64,000 nucleotides of DNA, from the NCBI GenBank assembly GCA_937959285.1, contig CALGAR010000142.1:1-64000 (forward strand), written 5' to 3'. Every line of letters begins with the position of its first letter. Positions within the stretch are counted from its first letter, which is position 1. This DNA is from an uncultured Bryobacterales bacterium (lineage in GTDB: Bacteria; Acidobacteriota; Terriglobia; Bryobacterales; Bryobacteraceae). The notes beneath the pieces are model-generated. The model did not search any database. It was not told the origin of the DNA and saw only the letters and a list, made by a program, of their open reading frames with translations. Below, piece by piece: positions 63,873 through 64,000 of the stretch. The position numbers and the translations under genes were made by a program.

Positions 63873-64000
63873 TCCACTTGCCCCTCCTTACCAGCAAGGC
63901 ATGCTATACGTATATGTTACGGACATAGATTCCGGCATGCCCTCGGTCTGACCATTCGGATTCTCCGAATCTGGTGGACACGAAAAGCGCTGAGGCGCAT

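Overview
The window reads as ordinary, gene-dense chromosome from a GC-rich diderm bacterium. The best guess is an Acidobacteriota member of the Solibacter/Bryobacter type. This rests on overall flavour rather than a marker gene: a HemQ-type coproheme decarboxylase together with outer-membrane genes (a POTRA/BamA-like protein, PpiD, a Wzt-type exporter ATPase), RsbV/RsbW-like partner switching and stand-alone FlbD-MotA-MotB. No phage, insertion sequence, CRISPR array or rRNA was seen.

Layout. 1-4.5 kb (+): the end of an aspartokinase, a PpiD-type folding factor, a DedA membrane protein and a secreted esterase. 4.5-12.9 kb (-): a tightly packed run of truncated globin, S41 protease, Ddl, arginase, AsnS, a TIM-barrel isomerase, gamma-glutamyltransferase and an RlmB-like methyltransferase. 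12.9-15.6 kb: a MerR regulator, an unknown convergent gene, then FlbD-MotA-MotB. 15.6-23.2 kb: a glycosylasparaginase, a lone winged-helix regulator, aroA, a signalling block (mini histidine kinase, RsbW-like kinase, STAS protein, atypical NarL-type regulator), a TPR protein and a dGTPase. 23.2-29.2 kb: two unknown proteins, HemQ, a membrane protein behind a promoter carrying a perfect palindrome, a glycosyltransferase, a metallo-hydrolase/rhodanese fusion and a 1-Cys-type peroxiredoxin.

29.3-54.2 kb is the origin-proximal region. It holds tRNA-Gly, a probable oriC with inverted DnaA boxes, dnaA, dnaN, gyrB and a POTRA protein with a short barrel. OsmC, alanine racemase and a surface-glycan block of about 10 kb follow (five glycosyltransferases plus a GT2-GT4 fusion, a methyltransferase and a Wzt-like ATPase). 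Then come tRNA-Met, parB, parA, three parS copies, mnmG, purD and a tRNA-Arg that overlaps the purD stop codon. The glycan block therefore lies between dnaA/dnaN/gyrB and parABS.

54.2-64 kb: dnaE, accA with a coupled small membrane protein, an adaptor plus ABC ATPase pair lacking a visible permease, a D-2-hydroxyacid dehydrogenase, and two tandem secreted paralogues of unknown function.

Most genes are housekeeping. The parts most worth a second look are the palindromic promoter at 25.05 kb, the alternative hairpins at 20.54 kb and the atypical signalling block around them, the short-barrel POTRA protein, the purD/tRNA overlap, and the small or overlapping unknown genes at 13.1-13.6 and 23.2-24.1 kb. 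No single locus could be shown to be a wholly new system from sequence alone.
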